Origin: Cupriavidus cauae | GTDB lineage: Bacteria; Pseudomonadota; Gammaproteobacteria; Burkholderiales; Burkholderiaceae | Assembly (NCBI RefSeq): GCF_008632125.1 | Contig: NZ_VWRN01000031.1 | Location: forward strand, 124,001-188,000 | Length of the DNA stretch: 64,000 nt | Reading direction: 5' to 3' | In this document: piece by piece, positions 50,530 to 59,154 of the stretch | Numbering within the stretch: position 1 is the first letter of the stretch | Layout of the letters: each line of letters starts with the position of its first letter | Translations under genes and position numbers: made by a program | The notes under the pieces: model-generated | Told to the model about the DNA's origin: nothing | Seen by the model: the letters and a program-made list of their open reading frames with translations, nothing else | Databases searched by the model: none

Positions 50530-51630
50530 TCAAGCGGGATCCATCACGAGCCGCGACAGCGGCCCCGGCGATGCGCCGCACCTGGCCTGCACCTGCGCCG
50601 CGGCATCGTCCAGCTGCGCCAGCGTGCCGCCGTCGACCGGGATGCCGTCGGCGCGCGCGTGCTGGCGTTCCCGCTCGGGATCGCCGGGCATGCGGATCGC
50701 ATCGTGTCCCGGCTGCAAGGGCGACGACTTCAGCCAGTCGACGAAGGCTTGCAGCTCGGCGCCGAAGCTGGTGCTGCCGGCGAGCCGCTCCGGATCGAAC
50801 ACGATCGCCAGCATGTTGTTCCAGATCGCATGCGGATGCGTCAGGGTCTCGGGCCGGACCGTATGGCCGCCGGTCACGGCCGCGCCCAGCAGCTCGCACA
50901 TCACCGCCAGCGCATAGCCCTTGTGCTCGGCGAAGGGCCGCAGCGCGCCTTGCGGCTCGCCGTTCTGCGGATACATCACCGAGGCCAGCTCGGTCGCGGC
51001 GCCGTCGGCATCGAGCAGGCAGCCGGCCGGCACGGCCACGCCCTTGTTGTGGGCCACGCGGACCTTGCCCAGCGCGATCGCGCTGGTGGCGAAGTCCATC
51101 ACCAGCGGCGGCTTGCCGGCGACCGGCACGCCGATCGTGAACGGATTGGTCCCATAGCGCGCCTGATAGCCGCCATGCGGCGCGACGATCGGCTTGGACA
51201 GCACGTTGACGAAGTGGATCGAAATCATGCCCGCGGAGCACGCCTGTTCCGCCCAATGGCCGACCCGTCCCAGATGATGCGACTGGCGCAGCCCCATCAC
51301 CGCCACGCCGTGCTCGCGGGCCCGCGCGATGGCGAGCGCCATCGCTTCCTCGGCCACCGCCGGTCCCATGCCGCGGTTGCCGTCCAGGCTCAGCATGCTG
51401 CCGGTGTCCTGCAGCACGCTGACGCGCCGGTTCAGCTGCAGCTGGTCGCCGAGCCAGGACTGCACGTACTTCGGGATCATGCCGACGCCGTGGGAATCGT
51501 GGCCGGTCAGGTTCGCCGTCACCAGATGGTCGGCGGTCAGCTGCGCCTCGCGATCGTCGGAGCCGGCGGCGCGCCACAGGTCGACGACCCATCGATGCAG
51601 GGAGGCAGGGGCAATGTGATGTTCGGTCAT
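50530..51630 (-). CDS. Malate/L-lactate dehydrogenase (Ldh2 family)
   Basis: NAD(P)-dependent 2-hydroxyacid (or ureidoglycolate/sulfolactate-type) oxidoreductase of 366 residues with the Ldh2 fold, not the classical LDH fold. The catalytic histidine motif is LTGHDSHGVGMIPKYV (residues 42-57). Other marks are MGLRQSHHLGRVGHWAEQA, ARYGTNPFTIGVPV, LVMDFATSAIALGKV and FAEHKGYALAVMCELLGAAV. It is divergent from a second Ldh2 gene 335 bases away. The pair plus the GarR-like gene suggests oxidation of a hydroxyacid imported by the nearby TctBA. Confidence 0.93.
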   Translation of the reverse strand: MTEHHIAPASLHRWVVDLWRAAGSDDREAQLTADHLVTANLTGHDSHGVGMIPKYVQSWLGDQLQLNRRVSVLQDTGSMLSLDGNRGMGPAVAEEAMALAIARAREHGVAVMGLRQSHHLGRVGHWAEQACSAGMISIHFVNVLSKPIVAPHGGYQARYGTNPFTIGVPVAGKPPLVMDFATSAIALGKVRVAHNKGVAVPAGCLLDADGAATELASVMYPQNGEPQGALRPFAEHKGYALAVMCELLGAAVTGGHTVRPETLTHPHAIWNNMLAIVFDPERLAGSTSFGAELQAFVDWLKSSPLQPGHDAIRMPGDPERERQHARADGIPVDGGTLAQLDDAAAQVQARCGASPGPLSRLVMDPA

Positions 51631-51965
51631 GGGTTCGGGATGCGAGGTGGGTGAAGAGAGCCGTGGGCTCCCGCGCGAGTTCAGCGGTCAATGATGGGGT
51701 ATCCGGGCGTCGCATGCCAACCGGTCCGTCATTCGGACTCGAGGTTGGCTGTCGTGTCGTGCTGGTCAACAATGGCGTGTATGGCATGTCCCCGATGCAT
51801 CGGGAGAAGCGCGCTCCGGGCCGCGTCAGCGGCGCGCCATCGCCCGGCGCACGCGACCAGCGATGGAAGATCGATAGCCTGACAGGCGGCGAATAGACGA
51901 CCGATACACGACCGATAGACGACTGGTACACGACGATAGACGACGACCGATACGAGGAAAGCCCG
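51631..51965. other. Divergent gap between two Ldh2 genes
   Basis: 335 bases without a credible gene. It should hold both promoters, but I see no clear pair. The end near 51966 is occupied by an 11-bp tandem array (annotated separately) reaching within 11 bases of the start codon. Confidence 0.55.
51891..51955. repeat. 11-bp tandem array upstream of Ldh2 gene
   Basis: Six units of about 11 bp of the form CGATAGACGAC or CGATACACGAC, one unit being 10 bp, end just before the ribosome binding site (GAGGAAA) of the gene at 51966. Confidence 0.8.
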
Positions 51966-53042
51966 ATGACCAACGCATCTCCTGAAGTTCGCGCCCGCTA
52001 TCACGCGGCCGCGCTGCGCGATATGGCTGTCGCCCTGCTGACGCGCGCCGGCATGCCGATCGATCGCGCCGGCGATGTCGCCGACATCCTTGTCGAAGGC
52101 GACCTGATGGGCCACGACACCCACGGCCTGCAGCTGCTGCCGGTCTATCTGGCGGAGATCGAGAGCGGCAGCATGCAGGTGGCGGGGGACTACGAGGTGA
52201 TTTCCGAGCGCGCGGCCGTCGCCACCTGGGACGGCAAGCGCTTGCCAGGGCCGTGGCTGACCCTGCGCGCGCTCGATGTCGCGATCGAGAAGGCGAAGGC
52301 GTACGGCACCGGCACCGTGACCATCCGCCGCAGCCACCATATCGCCGCGCTCGCCGCCTATCTGGAGCGCGCGACCTCGCAGGGCCTGATGATGCTGCTG
52401 TACTCGTCGGCGCCGGCGGCGATGATGGTCGCGCCGTTCGGCGGCACACGCCCGCTGTTCTCGCCGAGCCCGATGGCGGCCGGCATCCCGACGCCGCGCG
52501 GGCCCGCGCTGATCGATGTCTCCACGTCGATCACCACGGTCGGTCTGACCACGCGCCTCTATCGCGAAGGCAAGCGCTTGCCGCACGCCTGGCTGATCGA
52601 CGAGAACGGCGAGCCCAGCGACGACCCCGCCGTCCTGCAGGCGCCGCACAAGGGCTCGATCCTGCCGCTCGGCGGCCTGGACGTCGGACACAAGGGCTAC
52701 GCGCTGTCGCTGATGGTCGAGGCGCTGACCGCGGGGCTGGCCGGGCACGGCCGCGACGACCCGGGCCAGCGCTGGGGCAATACGGTCTTTCTGCAGATCC
52801 TCGACCCGAAGGCATTCGCCGGGGAGGACGCGTTCGAACACCAGATGGGCTGGATCGCCGATGCCTGCGCGCAGAACCCGCCGCGGCCAGGCGTCGAACA
52901 GGTCCGGCTGCCGGGCTGGGCCGCGCTCGACAGAAAGGCCAGGCAGCTGGAGGAAGGCGTTGCGCTGAACCCGAGCATCGTGCCGCAGCTGGAGCCGTGG
53001 CTGCGGAAGTTCGGCACCGACATGCCGGAGCGGATGGGCTGA
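51966..53042 (+). CDS. Malate/L-lactate dehydrogenase (Ldh2 family), second copy
   Basis: A 358-residue Ldh2-fold NAD(P)-dependent 2-hydroxyacid dehydrogenase, only distantly similar to the divergent gene. The catalytic motif is LMGHDTHGLQLLPVYL (near residue 48), then VTIRRSHHIAALAAYLERA, SPSPMAAGIPTPRGPALIDV and LDVGHKGYALSLMVEALTAG. The stereochemistry or chain length of the substrate may differ between the two copies. GAGGAAA lies six bases before the ATG. Confidence 0.92.
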   Translation: MTNASPEVRARYHAAALRDMAVALLTRAGMPIDRAGDVADILVEGDLMGHDTHGLQLLPVYLAEIESGSMQVAGDYEVISERAAVATWDGKRLPGPWLTLRALDVAIEKAKAYGTGTVTIRRSHHIAALAAYLERATSQGLMMLLYSSAPAAMMVAPFGGTRPLFSPSPMAAGIPTPRGPALIDVSTSITTVGLTTRLYREGKRLPHAWLIDENGEPSDDPAVLQAPHKGSILPLGGLDVGHKGYALSLMVEALTAGLAGHGRDDPGQRWGNTVFLQILDPKAFAGEDAFEHQMGWIADACAQNPPRPGVEQVRLPGWAALDRKARQLEEGVALNPSIVPQLEPWLRKFGTDMPERMG

Positions 53043-53078
53043 GCCCGGCCGCTCGGTTGTCGGGCTCGGTCGGCGGAC

Positions 53079-53498
53079 TCAGTGATCCGGGATCAACCGT
53101 TTGCCCAGGGTGACGGTGGCATCGGCGGCATAGCCGAGCTGGCGATAGAAGGCGAGCACGGCTTCGTTGCCGGCGCGGATCTGCAGGTTCAGCTTCGGGC
53201 AGCCGCGTTCCATCAGCAGCCTCTCCGCCTCGGCCATCAACTGACGGCCATGACCGCGGCCCTGGAAATCGCCATGCACGGCGAGGTAATAGATCCAGCC
53301 GCGATGGCCGTCATAGCCGACCATGGCGGTCGCCATCAGCCTGCCGTCGACTTCGCCCACGAGGAACAGCTCCGGCTGTTCGGCGAGCTTGCGCGCGATG
53401 TCCCGGTGCGGATCGTTCCATGGACGTGTGAGGCCGCAGTGCTTCCACAGGGATACCACTTCGGCTTCGTCGGACTCGCGGTAGGTGCGTATTTGCAT
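53079..53498 (-). CDS. ypeA: GNAT-family N-acetyltransferase (YpeA type)
   Basis: A 139-residue GCN5-related acetyltransferase. The N-terminus MQIRTYRESDEAEVVSLWKHCGL and the region RPWNDPHRDIARKL are characteristic of YpeA. The acetyl-CoA pyrophosphate loop is VHGDFQGRGHGRQLMAEAE (Q/R-x-x-G-x-G/A), and the terminal segment is VLAFYRQLGYAADATVTLGK. It probably acetylates a protein or small amine, and the substrate is unknown. It is convergent with the Ldh2 gene. Confidence 0.92.
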   Translation of the reverse strand: MQIRTYRESDEAEVVSLWKHCGLTRPWNDPHRDIARKLAEQPELFLVGEVDGRLMATAMVGYDGHRGWIYYLAVHGDFQGRGHGRQLMAEAERLLMERGCPKLNLQIRAGNEAVLAFYRQLGYAADATVTLGKRLIPDH

Positions 53499-53589
53499 GG
53501 GCGTTCAGCGGTTGCCGGGAAACGCCCAGTGTAGCGTCCCCTTCGCCCGCTCGCGCGCGGACCCCAACCATGGCGACCACGGCAACCAT

Positions 53590-54393
53590 CTATCGCTGCT
53601 TGATCAGCAGGCTCTGCTGCGCCACGCCGATCACGCCGGCTTCGTCGTACAGCGTCGAGGTGGTCAGCCCGATGCCGCTCGGCTGCGCGACCGTGACGGA
53701 ATCCACGCCGACCCATTCGCCCTGCGGCGGCCGGTGCAGCGAGACGCTCAGGTCCGCGTTCGCGAACACGAAGCGATCGAGCGGCAGTGCCCAGCTGATG
53801 CCGTTGCCAAAGTCCGCGGCGGCCACCGCACGGGCGCTGGGCGGCGTGGGCCAGCCGTCGATCAGCGGCACTGCCAAGCGGAACCACGCGGCGGCCGGGC
53901 CGGGCTCGGCGACGCTGCCGCTCGCCACGCGGCTCTCCATTGCCGTGTAGTGGAACGAGGTCTGCTCGACCATGCCCGGGATGCGGATCGGCTCTCTGCA
54001 CTGGTCCGGCAGCGGCAGCGGGCATGCGGCGGCGGCCGGGCTCAGGTCGACCGCCCGTTCGCGCATGAATACCGCGACGCCGCGCACGACCGGCTTGTCC
54101 TCATGCATCAGGCTCAAGGCCACGCGCCGCACCGAGCCGCCCGGCTGGATTTCCTGCGTGGCCTGCAGCGGCGCGATCGGTACGGGCCGCAGCAATTCCA
54201 GCGTCAGCCGCACCATCGACCATCCCGGCTCGTCGGCCATCGCGCGTTCGGCGATCGCAGCCAGCAGGCCGGCCGGCGCGCCGCCGTGCTGCGCATCCGG
54301 ACTCCACGGCCCGCGCGCCAGCGCCGTCGGCAGGATGCGGTTGCCGACATAGGCGAACACGCTGTGCGGATCCAGCTCATTCTGCGACGCCAC
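53590..54393 (-). CDS. TesB-like acyl-CoA thioesterase family protein
   Basis: Double-hotdog thioesterase-superfamily protein of 267 residues. Marks are NRILPTALARGPWSPDAQHG (start of the first hotdog), PAGLLAAIAERAMADEP, then FRLAVPLIDGWPTPPSARAV and SWALPLDRFVFANADLSVSL in the second. It starts with GTG at 54393, GGAGG six bases upstream. It is divergent from a TetR gene that heads an acyl-CoA dehydrogenase and acyl-CoA ligase set, so all four may form one fatty-acyl module. Confidence 0.87.
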   Translation of the reverse strand: MASQNELDPHSVFAYVGNRILPTALARGPWSPDAQHGGAPAGLLAAIAERAMADEPGWSMVRLTLELLRPVPIAPLQATQEIQPGGSVRRVALSLMHEDKPVVRGVAVFMRERAVDLSPAAAACPLPLPDQCREPIRIPGMVEQTSFHYTAMESRVASGSVAEPGPAAAWFRLAVPLIDGWPTPPSARAVAAADFGNGISWALPLDRFVFANADLSVSLHRPPQGEWVGVDSVTVAQPSGIGLTTSTLYDEAGVIGVAQQSLLIKQR

Positions 54394-54528
54394 AGGCCAC
54401 CTCCGGGATCGGTACGGTTTCGACGGCCAACTGGCGTGACCAGCCGCGGAACCGAATGCGCGTGCATTCGTTCTTTCCGTCGAATTTTTTCCGAGTCTAC
54501 AACCAGAATCTCAACCTTGCACGAAGAA

Positions 54529-54553
54529 ATGAAAGCATAGATACTTCTTTCAT
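54529..54553. promoter_or_regulatory. Inverted repeat over the tetR start
   Basis: ATGAAAG (54529-54535) and CTTTCAT (54547-54553) with an 11-base spacer; the right arm includes the tetR ATG. It is a candidate autoregulatory site shared with the divergent thioesterase gene. Confidence 0.45.
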
Positions 54554-55196
54554 GCCCTACCGTCGAACCCCCAAAGTCGAAGCCCGCCTGGCAGAAACCC
54601 GCGAGCGCATCATCAAGGCCGCGCTCAAGCTGGTCGCGCGTGGCGGCTACGCCGCCGCCAACATTCCGGCCATCGCCGCCGAGGTCGATATCTCGGCCGG
54701 CCTGATTTACCGCTACTTCGCCACCAAGGCGGATCTGTTCAACGAGGTGTTCAAGCGCGCCGCGCAGACCGAGATCGACGCCTGCGCAGCCGCATTCGAT
54801 ACCGAAGGCACCGTGCGCGAGCGGCTGGCGCGGGTGGTCGAGACCTTTGCGCGGCGTGCCCTGCGCGGGCGCAAGCTGGCCTGGGCGCTGCTGGCCGAGC
54901 CGGTCGATCCGCCGATCGACGTGGCACGGATGCAGTTCCGCGAGCCCTACCGCGCGATCTTCGCCAGGCTGGTCCAGCAGGGCATCGAGGCGGGCGAGAT
55001 CGCGCCGCAGCATCCGCACCTGGTCGGCACCGCCATCGTCGGCGCCATCGCGGAAACGCTGGTGGGGCCGCTCAGCGCGCCGCATCCGGACGAGGAAGAC
55101 GTCGACTTGGTGGCGAGCCTCGTCGCCTTCTGCGTGCAATCCCTTGGACCGCAGCCCACTGCTGCCAACCCGTCAAGGAGAAGACGGCATGAGTGA
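54552..55196 (+). CDS. TetR-family regulator of the acyl-CoA module
   Basis: A 214-residue TetR repressor. The HTH is TRERIIKAALKLVARGGYAA then NIPAIAAEVDISAGLIYRYF. The ligand-binding domain (from about 60) has the FadR/PsrA-like acyl-CoA regulator look (AWALLAEPVDPPIDVARMQF). The ATG at 54552 gives a typical N-terminus MPYRRTPKVEAR. The last bases overlap the acyl-CoA dehydrogenase start by eight, so the two are co-translated. It likely responds to acyl-CoA. Confidence 0.9.
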   Translation: MPYRRTPKVEARLAETRERIIKAALKLVARGGYAAANIPAIAAEVDISAGLIYRYFATKADLFNEVFKRAAQTEIDACAAAFDTEGTVRERLARVVETFARRALRGRKLAWALLAEPVDPPIDVARMQFREPYRAIFARLVQQGIEAGEIAPQHPHLVGTAIVGAIAETLVGPLSAPHPDEEDVDLVASLVAFCVQSLGPQPTAANPSRRRRHE

Positions 55197-56868
55197 CTTC
55201 CATCAGGCCGCGCCGAAGCCCGGCAACCGCTTTCGTACCGATCCGACGCTGCGGCTGACGCTGGAGCGGCTGCTTCCGGCGGAGGTGTTCGCCGAGGCCA
55301 GCCCCTCGCTGGATCGCCTCGGCGAGCGCGCGGTCACCGAACTGCTGCCGCTGGCCGAGCAGGCCGAACGCAATCCGCCGCAGCACGTGCCCTACGACCC
55401 GTGGGGCCGGCGCGTCGACGAGCTGCGCGTCGATCCGGCGTGGCTGCGACTGGTGCAGATCGGCCAGGAGGAAGGGCTGGTCGCCTTGCCCTATGAAACG
55501 CCCTACGGCGAGCATTCCCGCGTGGTGCAGGCCGGCCTGGTCAACCTGTACGACCCCGCCTGCGCGGTGGCCGACTGCCCGCTGGTGATGACCGACGGCG
55601 CCGCGCGGCTGCTGCTGCAGCACGACCCGCAACTGGCGCGGCGCTATGTGCCGAAGCTGACCGCCCGGCACGAGGCGTGGACCTCGGGCCAATGGATGAC
55701 CGAGAAGGAGGGTGGCTCGGACGTGGGCCGCAGCTCGACCACGGCGCGGCGGTCGAGCGACGGCAGGTGGTTGCTGAACGGCACCAAGTGGTTCACCTCG
55801 GCCACCACCGGGCAGGTGGCGCTGGCGCTGGCGCGGCCCGAGGGCGCGCAGGACGGCAGCCGCGGCCTGTCGCTGTTCCTGGTCGAGCTGCGCCGCCCGG
55901 ACGGCAGCTGGAACGGCATCGAGGTCCGGCGGCTGAAGGACAAGCTGGGCACGCGCGCGCTGCCCACCGCCGAGCTGGACCTGAAGGACACCGTCGCGGT
56001 GCCGGTCGGCGAGATCGGACAGGGCGTCGGCAAGATGGCGGGCCTGCTCAATATCGCGCGACTGTGGGCCTCGTGGGGCGGCCCGGCGGGGGTCGGCCAT
56101 CTGCTGGATCTGGCGCGCGACTACGCGGGCAAGCGCGAGGTCTTCGGCAAGCCGCTGGCGCAGCAGCCGATGCATCGCGCCTGGCTGGCGCGCATCGCCG
56201 CCGAATACGAGGCGATGCTCGCGCTCAATTTCCAGACCGCGGCGCTGATCGGTGCGGCCGAGCACGGGGCCGACGGCACGCTGTCGCGCCTGATGGCGCC
56301 TCTGACCAAGCTGGCCTGCGCGCGCCAGGCGGTCTGGGCCGGCAGCGAGCTGCTCGAGAGCTTCGGCGGCGCGGGCTATATCGAGGACACCGGCCTGCCG
56401 CGGCTGTTCCGCAATCTGCATGTGCATTGCATCTGGGAGGGCACGACCTCCGTGCTGGCGCACGACGTCCTGCGCGCGCTGCGCGCCTCCGAACATGGCG
56501 AGGCCTGGATCGAGGACGTGGTGCGGCGGCTGCGCGGGCTGTCGCTCGATGCGACGCGCGGCCTGCGCCAGCGGATCGAGAATGCGCTGGACACGCTGAT
56601 TCCGATGATCAACGCGCCGGAGGAAGCGCAAGGCCGGCGCCTGGCATGGGGCATGGCGCGCACGTACCAGGCGGTGCTGCTGGGCGAGGCGGCGGAATGG
56701 CGCCTGCGGGTCAAGCGCGATGCGGCAGGGCTGGCCGCGGCCGAACTGTTCTGCGCCGACGGACTGGTGCCGGCGACGGTGTCGGCGATGTTGTCCGCAA
56801 CCGGTGGCAGCGACATCGCCGCCGCGGTCGATGCGCTGGCGATGGGAACGGCGCGACCGCACGCCTGA
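55189..56868 (+). CDS. Acyl-CoA dehydrogenase, AidB-like
   Basis: FAD-dependent acyl-CoA dehydrogenase of 559 residues, in the larger AidB/ACAD10-11-like subgroup. The N-terminal AidB extension is present (NRFRTDPTLRLTLERLLPAE). FAD-binding marks are SGQWMTEKEGGSDVGRSSTT and WFTSATTGQVALALARPEG, the helical domain includes REVFGKPLAQQPMHRAWLAR, and the C-terminus has LHVHCIWEGTTSVLAHDVLR. It may act in fatty-acid oxidation, as suggested by its neighbours. A DNA-alkylation-response role like E. coli AidB is less likely here. AAGGAG precedes ATG 55189. Confidence 0.92.
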   Translation: MSDFHQAAPKPGNRFRTDPTLRLTLERLLPAEVFAEASPSLDRLGERAVTELLPLAEQAERNPPQHVPYDPWGRRVDELRVDPAWLRLVQIGQEEGLVALPYETPYGEHSRVVQAGLVNLYDPACAVADCPLVMTDGAARLLLQHDPQLARRYVPKLTARHEAWTSGQWMTEKEGGSDVGRSSTTARRSSDGRWLLNGTKWFTSATTGQVALALARPEGAQDGSRGLSLFLVELRRPDGSWNGIEVRRLKDKLGTRALPTAELDLKDTVAVPVGEIGQGVGKMAGLLNIARLWASWGGPAGVGHLLDLARDYAGKREVFGKPLAQQPMHRAWLARIAAEYEAMLALNFQTAALIGAAEHGADGTLSRLMAPLTKLACARQAVWAGSELLESFGGAGYIEDTGLPRLFRNLHVHCIWEGTTSVLAHDVLRALRASEHGEAWIEDVVRRLRGLSLDATRGLRQRIENALDTLIPMINAPEEAQGRRLAWGMARTYQAVLLGEAAEWRLRVKRDAAGLAAAELFCADGLVPATVSAMLSATGGSDIAAAVDALAMGTARPHA

Positions 56869-56973
56869 TGGCATCGGCCTGAATGGAATCACCGGGGAGG
56901 AAGCGGCAAGCCATACGGTAGACGACGGAAGACGAAACGGCCGAACCAGGAACGGCCTCAAGGAGGAGACACC

Positions 56974-58482
56974 ATGTGGACGATCAATGAGGCGCTGGAC
57001 AGCGTCGCCCGGCAGCGCAAGTCGGATATCGCTATCGTCGATGGCGCGCAGCGTATCCGCTACGACGAACTGCGACGGCGCGTCAAGCACACCGCCGCGT
57101 GGCTGCAGGCGCAAGGTATCGGCAAGGGCGACAAGGTCGCGCTGCACGGCCGCAATTCGGCCGCATGGGTGATCGCCTACTACGCGATCCTCGATATCGG
57201 TGCCGTCGCCGTACCGGTCAACCACAAGCTCGCCGCGCCCGAAACCGCCTATATCCTCGAACACAGCGAAAGCCGGCTGTGGCTGGTCGATGCCGACCTG
57301 CATCGGCAGCTGGACGGCGCGCCGCCGGCGTTTGCGCTGTCGCCCGCCGGCAATGAGGCGGGGCTGCCCCTGATGGCTCCGGAGGGCGGGGCGCACCCCT
57401 ATCGGCCAGTCGGAGTCGAAGCCGACGATCTCGCCGAACTGCTGTACACCTCGGGCACCACCGGCAGGCCGAAGGGCTGCATGCACTCGCACGCCAACGT
57501 GATTCTCGCCGGCACGGGATAGAGCCTCGTCTATGGGCTGGGTCCTTCCGATCGCGTACTGCTGGCGATGCCGATCTGGCACAGCTTTCCGCTGAACAAC
57601 CTGCTGGTCGGCAGCCTGTTCGTCGGCGCCACCGTGGTGCTGCTGCCCGAATATCATCCCGTGCGGTTTCTCGAGACGGTGCAGCAGGAGCGATGCACGC
57701 TGTTCTTCGGCGCGCCGATCGCGTACCTGATGGCGATGAAGATGGCACCGGATTTCGCCAGCTACGATCTGTCCAGCGTGCGCGCCTGGCTGTACGGCGG
57801 CGGCCCGATCGATGCCGGCACCGCCCGCGTGCTCGCCGAACGCTACCGCTCCGAGCGCTTCTATCAGGTCTTCGGCATGACCGAAACCGGCCCCACCGGT
57901 ACCGCGCTGTTGCCGGAGGAGCAGGTCGTCAAGGCGGGCTCGATCGGACGCCACGCGGTCAGCGGCTGCACCATCAAGGTCATGCGCGACGAACAGCACG
58001 AGGCCGGCCCGGGCGAGGTCGGCGAAATCTGGATGCGCTGCCAGTCGATGATGCAGGGCTACTACCGCGATCCCGCCGCCACCGCGGCAGCATTTCACGA
58101 TGGCTGGTATCGCACCGGCGACCTGGTGCGGATCGCCGAGGACGGCTATCTGTTCATCGTCGACCGCGTCAAGGACATGATCGTCACCGGCGGCGAGAAC
58201 GTCTATTCGAAGGAGGTCGAGGACGTGCTGGCGGGCCATCCGGCGATTTCGGAAGTGGCGGTGGTCGGCATGCCGCACCCCGAGTGGGGCGAGAGCGTGG
58301 CAGCCGTGGTGGTGGCCAAGGCCGATGCCAGCGTCGACGTCGAAGATATCCAGGCATACTGCGCCGAACGGCTGGCGAAGTACAAGGTGCCGCGGCAGGT
58401 GCGCGTCGTCGAGGCGATGCCGCGCACGCCGACTGGCAAGGTGATGAAGTACCAGTTGCGTGAGCGCTTGCGGACGGGTTGA
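56974..58482 (+). pseudogene. Acyl-CoA ligase interrupted by an in-frame amber codon
   Basis: AMP-forming acyl-CoA synthetase (fadD-like) of 502 codons, with AAGGAGGA upstream of the ATG. The frame is intact from 56974 to 58482 except for a single TAG at 57520-57522 (codon 183). It sits just after the AMP-binding P-loop LLYTSGTTGRPKG and the segment HSHANVILAGTG. After it the same frame continues with SLVYGLGPSDRVLLAMPIWH, FGMTETGPTGTALLPEE, the hinge motif WYRTGDLVRIAEDGY and the catalytic-lysine motif PRTPTGKVMKYQLRERL. Everything else looks functional. A CAG-to-TAG change would explain it. A sequencing error or a very recent pseudogene are the leading readings, with readthrough or restart at ATG 57568 less likely. 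Confidence 0.88.
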
Positions 58483-58666
58483 ACGCGCGAGTTTGAGGGG
58501 GGAGCGGGTGAAGTCGGGCGGTCTGCCGGTGCCTGCGGCAGTGCTTGCCGTGGTGCGTGCAGCGAGGCGCTGCATGGCGCCGCATGGCACCGCACGGCAC
58601 CGCGGACCGTCCCGGGCTTCAATCGGTTTATCCTTGTGCCTTCCCCTGACTCAAAGGATTACCGCA

Positions 58667-59104
58667 ATGACCCGACTCCCCCGCCTTGCTTCCTTCGCTT
58701 CGTTTGCTTCCCTCGCTTCGCTGCTTTCCTTCGGCGCGCTGGCCTTCGCCGCCCATGCCGCCGAACCGGCCCAGACCCTGCCTTCCGGCGTCTCGATCCA
58801 GCACCTGACCAAGGGCAACGGCGCCTCGCCCAAGGCCACCGATACCGTCAAGGTGCATTACCGCGGCACGTTGACCGACGGCACCGAATTCGACAGCTCG
58901 TACAAGCGCGGGCAGCCGATCTCGTTCCCGCTCAATCGCGTGATCCCGTGCTGGACCGAGGGCGTGCAGAAGATGCAGGTCGGCGGCAAGGCCAGGCTGG
59001 TGTGCCCGGGCAGCACCGCCTATGGCTCGCGCGGCGTGCCGGGGACGATCCCGCCGAATGCGACGCTGAATTTCGAGGTGGAGCTGCTCGGCATTGGCGG
59101 TTGA
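58667..59104 (+). CDS. FKBP-type peptidyl-prolyl isomerase, exported
   Basis: Periplasmic FKBP isomerase of 145 residues with a long signal peptide (cleavage near AFAAHAAEP, residue 27). The domain is complete: VSIQHLTKGNGASPKATDTV, VHYRGTLTDGTEFDSSYKRG, GVQKMQVGGKARLVCPG and STAYGSRGVPGTIPPNATL. The signal region has short repeats of LASFASFASLASLLSFG from a Ser/Phe microsatellite in the DNA (58685-58735). It catalyses Xaa-Pro isomerisation during folding of exported proteins. Confidence 0.95.
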   Translation: MTRLPRLASFASFASLASLLSFGALAFAAHAAEPAQTLPSGVSIQHLTKGNGASPKATDTVKVHYRGTLTDGTEFDSSYKRGQPISFPLNRVIPCWTEGVQKMQVGGKARLVCPGSTAYGSRGVPGTIPPNATLNFEVELLGIGG

Positions 59105-59154
59105 ACGCGCCATTCCGGCAACATCTCCCGCTACGTCATTCGCTACGTCGGTCG

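Noticed and set aside
55072..58590. Minus-strand open frame of over 1100 codons across the acyl-CoA genes
   Set aside because: Antisense artefact of high GC. The plus-strand genes have full family motifs, apart from the amber codon.
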